In this document: positions 61,216 through 64,000 of the stretch, one piece after another | Layout: every line of letters starts with the position of its first letter | Numbering within the stretch: position 1 is the first letter of the stretch | Origin: Providencia zhijiangensis | GTDB lineage: Bacteria > Pseudomonadota > Gammaproteobacteria > Enterobacterales > Enterobacteriaceae | NCBI RefSeq assembly: GCF_030315915.2 | Contig: NZ_CP135990.1 | Coordinates: forward strand, 3,162,001 to 3,226,000 | DNA: 64,000 bases | Reading direction: 5' to 3' | The notes under the pieces: generated by a model | What the model was told of the DNA's origin: nothing | Database searches by the model: none | The model's input: only the letters and a program-made list of their open reading frames with translations | Made by a program: the position numbers and the translations under genes

Positions 61216-62898
61216 CTACATGCCTTGATAAATAGGTCCTTCTCCCCCTTGCGGTGCTGTCCACGTAATATTTTGCAGAGGGTCTTTGATATCACACGCT
61301 TTGCAATGCAGGCAGTTCTGCGCATTTATTTGCAGTTTTTCCTGCGCCTGATCATTCACTATTTCATACACACCCGCAGGGCAATATCGCGTTTCCGGTG
61401 AAGCATAAGTGGATAAATTCACGCGAATAGGAATTTCATTATCTTTTAAACGTAAGTGGCAAGGCTGCTCTTCTGCATGGTTTGTATTGGATAAAAACAC
61501 CGATGAGGGTTTATCAAATGACAGTTTGCCATCCGGTTTTGGATAATGGATAGGCTGAAATTCACTGGCAGGCCTAAGCCTTTGGTGATCATCCCGTTTG
61601 AGCTTCAGCGTCCAAGGGCTACGCCCCTTTAATAACCATTGCTCAGCACCGAACATCAACGACCCCATCACTAACCCTTTTTTCATATACGGCTTGAAAT
61701 TACGGCTCCGATAAAGTTCGTCATACAACCAGCTTTGTTCGAACTTTTGCTGAAATTGGCGGGTAAATTCTGCGTAATCGACGCTATCTTCGACGAACGA
61801 TTCAAATAAAGCCTCTGCCGCTAACATGCCGCTTTTCACCGCGCAGTGGCTACCTTTAATGCGCGCTGCATTCAAAAAACCTGCATCATCGCCAATTAAT
61901 GCACCGCCGGGGAAGCTTAACTCTGGTAATGCGGATAACCCCCCCGCCACCATGGTACGCGCCCCATAACTCACGCGCTCACCTCCTTGCAAAAAAGCAC
62001 TGAAGGCAGGATGAGTTTTTAAACGCTGAAATTCATCGAATGGGGATAAATAAGGATTTTCATAATTCAGCCCTACCACCAGCCCCACAGCGACTAAGTT
62101 TTCCCCATAGTGGTACGCGAATCCGCCCCCATAGGTTTGGTTATCCAACGGCCAGCCGATTGAATGCACCACGAGCCCCGCTTGATGCTGCTCTTTAGGA
62201 ATTTGCCAAATTTCTTTGAGACCCAGTCCATAAGTCTGTTTACCGCGGTTTGCCGCTAAATCAAAATGAGAAATTAACTGTTTACCCAGTTGCCCTCGGC
62301 ACCCTTCAGCGAAAAAAGTCATTTTGGCTAACAGGTTCATACCGGCTTGATACATAGCCGTTGGGTTGCCCTGTTTGTCTAGCCCCATGTCGCCAGTGGT
62401 GACGCCAATAACCTGTCCTGCATCATCAAAAAGGATTTCGGTAGCCGCAAACCCCGGGAAAATATCGACACCGAGTTGCTCCGCTTCTACTGCAAGTGCT
62501 GCACTGACTTGCCCAAGGCTGCCAATCACATTACCGTGGTTTTTCAGGCAAGTAGGTAACAAAGATAATGGCAATTTGCTGGCTTTGTTCTCTTTGAGCC
62601 ATAAAAAACGATCTTCACTGACGGCGGTGAGTGAGGCAGAAATGGTTTGCTGCCAGTCGGGTAATAACTCATTCAGTCCACGGGGATCGATCACTGCGCC
62701 CGATAAAATATGCGCCCCAACTTCGGCGCCTTTATCAATTAAGCAGACGCTAAGCTCCCGACCGGTTTGTAACGAGAGCTGTTTAATGCGAATTGCCGCC
62801 GATAATCCTGCGGGCCCACCACCGACAATCAGGACATCAAACTCCATGGATTCTCGCGCACAAGACGCCGAAACATTCGCACTATTGTCGATAGTCAT
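61216..62898 (-). CDS. Electron transfer flavoprotein-ubiquinone oxidoreductase (ETF-QO)
   Basis: ETF-QO moves electrons from reduced ETF to ubiquinone in the membrane, linking acyl-CoA and related dehydrogenases to respiration. The FAD motif DVLIVGGGPAGLSAAIR is near the N-terminus, and a C-terminal ferredoxin-like part carries the 4Fe-4S cysteines (RYCPAGVYEI and NCLHCKACDIKDP). The 560-residue length is that of full ETF-QO, longer than the FixC/YdiS type of E. coli. Third gene after etfB and etfA on the same strand, 11 bp after etfA. Confidence 0.94.
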   Translation of the reverse strand: MTIDNSANVSASCARESMEFDVLIVGGGPAGLSAAIRIKQLSLQTGRELSVCLIDKGAEVGAHILSGAVIDPRGLNELLPDWQQTISASLTAVSEDRFLWLKENKASKLPLSLLPTCLKNHGNVIGSLGQVSAALAVEAEQLGVDIFPGFAATEILFDDAGQVIGVTTGDMGLDKQGNPTAMYQAGMNLLAKMTFFAEGCRGQLGKQLISHFDLAANRGKQTYGLGLKEIWQIPKEQHQAGLVVHSIGWPLDNQTYGGGFAYHYGENLVAVGLVVGLNYENPYLSPFDEFQRLKTHPAFSAFLQGGERVSYGARTMVAGGLSALPELSFPGGALIGDDAGFLNAARIKGSHCAVKSGMLAAEALFESFVEDSVDYAEFTRQFQQKFEQSWLYDELYRSRNFKPYMKKGLVMGSLMFGAEQWLLKGRSPWTLKLKRDDHQRLRPASEFQPIHYPKPDGKLSFDKPSSVFLSNTNHAEEQPCHLRLKDNEIPIRVNLSTYASPETRYCPAGVYEIVNDQAQEKLQINAQNCLHCKACDIKDPLQNITWTAPQGGEGPIYQGM

Positions 62899-62909
62899 TT
62901 TGCTCTCTC

Positions 62910-63860
62910 CTACGCCAGCGCTTTATCAAATTCAGGTAAGATCTCAAACAGATCCCCCACAATGCCGTAGTCTGCCACTTGGAAAATCGGCGCTTCTGGA
63001 TCGCTATTAATCGCCACGATCACTTTGCTCTCTTTCATGCCCGCGATATGTTGAATGGCGCCGGAGATCCCAACTGCAATATACAGATCTGGCGCGACGA
63101 TCTTGCCCGTTTGTCCGACTTGATAATCATTTGGCACATACCCCGCATCCACTGCCGCACGGGAAGCCCCCACCGCAGCCCCTAATTTGTCGGCAATGGT
63201 TTCCAGCAAAGCAAAATTCTCACCGGAACTTAAACCCCGCCCCCCTGAAATCACCACTTTGGCAGAGCTTAATTCCGCACGGCTCATCTGGGTTAATGAC
63301 TGGCTAGTCAGTTCCGCAAGTTGGGTGAACTGCGCAACAGACACAGGTTCGATACCTACAGGGGACTGGGTTGCAGTCGCTCCTGAAAATGCTGAGCTGC
63401 GTACGGTGATCACCACCTGATTGCCATTGTTTTGTACCGTTGCCAACGCATTTCCGGCATAAATTGGGCGGATAAATGTTTGTGCATCCACCACGTGGGT
63501 AATATCCGAAATCTGAGAAACACCCAGCGTGGCAGCGACGCGAGGGGCAATATTTTTACCGAATGTGGTCGCAGGGAAGATAATGTGGCTATAACCTTGT
63601 GCCACGGCAACCACCGCGCTCGTCATAGATTCCGCCAGCGCATTTTTGAGCGGGTCGGCATCGATGGTTATCACCTTTTCGACGCCGAGAATGGAAGCCG
63701 CAGATTGTGCCACTGCAGCCACTTGGCTTCCCGCGACCAACACATGTAGGCTTCCGCCCTGTGCAATGATTTCGCGTGCCGCCGTTATGCTGTTATAGGT
63801 TGAAGATTTAATGGTTTGGTTATCGTGCTCAACAACGACTAAAACGGATAATTGGCTCAT
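62910..63860 (-). CDS. Electron transfer flavoprotein alpha subunit (EtfA)
   Basis: EtfA binds FAD and, with EtfB, accepts electrons from dehydrogenases. The C-terminal FAD domain shows SGGRGLSSGENFALLE, VGASRAAVDAGYVPNDYQVGQTG and the GISGAIQHIAGMKESKVIVAIN motif. 316 residues, typical of the general (acyl-CoA type) ETF rather than the larger FixB. Between etfB and ETF-QO. Confidence 0.94.
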   Translation of the reverse strand: MSQLSVLVVVEHDNQTIKSSTYNSITAAREIIAQGGSLHVLVAGSQVAAVAQSAASILGVEKVITIDADPLKNALAESMTSAVVAVAQGYSHIIFPATTFGKNIAPRVAATLGVSQISDITHVVDAQTFIRPIYAGNALATVQNNGNQVVITVRSSAFSGATATQSPVGIEPVSVAQFTQLAELTSQSLTQMSRAELSSAKVVISGGRGLSSGENFALLETIADKLGAAVGASRAAVDAGYVPNDYQVGQTGKIVAPDLYIAVGISGAIQHIAGMKESKVIVAINSDPEAPIFQVADYGIVGDLFEILPEFDKALA

Positions 63861-63874
63861 GTTCAGGCTCCCTG

Positions 63875-64000
63875 TTAAATCACTTCTTTGGCTTGCAGTT
63901 CAGTCACTAACGTGGCGGCATCATTCAACATGGTGCACTGCCCAGAACGCTTTTTCGGTTCCATCACGTTGACGATTTTTACTTGCTCTAATGGGCTAAA
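63875..64000 (-). CDS. Electron transfer flavoprotein beta subunit (EtfB), C-terminal part
   Basis: The last 41 codons of a gene running off the right edge. The reading (VKIVNVMEPKKRSGQCTM, LNDAATLVTELQAKEVI) matches the C-terminus of EtfB. It ends 14 bp before etfA, so it is the upstream gene of the etf operon. The 5' end is outside the window. Confidence 0.85.
   Translation of the reverse strand, partial: FSPLEQVKIVNVMEPKKRSGQCTMLNDAATLVTELQAKEVI

Overview
The window is a piece of enterobacterial chromosome with almost no mobile DNA. Gene content, gene order and protein likeness point to the Morganellaceae, most probably Providencia. The DNA is AT-rich. The housekeeping proteins resemble E. 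coli orthologues over their full length, and the tryptophanase and its leader peptide resemble the Proteus vulgaris versions. No rRNA, tRNA, CRISPR array, prophage or insertion sequence was recognised.

Layout. 1-5.7 kb: mtgA and elbB, the small RNA gene arcZ, arcB, and a glutamate synthase small-subunit gene (gltD) with no gltB beside it. 5.7-13.2 kb: sspB-sspA, the ribosomal pair rplM-rpsI with a long leader, zapE, zapG, and the periplasmic proteases degQ and degS; degQ has a candidate sigma-E promoter. 13.3-25.7 kb: an envelope block made of murA, ibaG, the mlaFEDCB phospholipid transport operon, kdsD-kdsC-lptC-lptA-lptB, and rpoN-hpf-ptsN-rapZ-npr. 25.9-38.3 kb: rnk, pmbA/tldE, yjgA, an alpha/beta hydrolase, a barstar-barnase pair, tldD, a nitrilase-family amidase, yhdP, rng and yhdE. 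38.3-41 kb: the mreBCD shape operon. 41.6-49.5 kb: acuI, aroQ, accBC, yhdT-panF, prmA and dusB-fis.

From 49.5 kb the content is accessory. It holds a chemotaxis receptor with a near-consensus sigma-28 promoter, a DUF411 protein, the tnaC-tnaA-tnaB tryptophan/indole operon with leader peptide and CRP site, a YcgJ-like secreted protein, an AAHS-type aromatic acid transporter, two overlapping genes for unrecognised membrane proteins, a HutC-like GntR regulator, and the electron-transfer flavoprotein operon etfB-etfA-etfQO, whose etfB is cut by the window end.

How the genes work together. Several blocks are single pathways: retrograde phospholipid transport (mla), KDO synthesis and LPS export (kds/lpt), the nitrogen phosphotransferase branch (ptsN, rapZ, npr) next to sigma-54, fatty acid initiation (accBC), cell shape (mre), and the TldD/TldE protease, whose two subunits lie close together here. 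The most notable items beyond routine annotation are the conserved ArcZ RNA, the TnaC leader peptide, the barnase-barstar pair beside tldD, the stand-alone gltD, the candidate sigma-E promoter at degQ, the sigma-28 promoter of the chemotaxis receptor, and the unassigned membrane gene pair at 57.6-60.0 kb. I did not find a clearly new multi-gene system; the membrane pair is the best candidate for uncharacterised biology.
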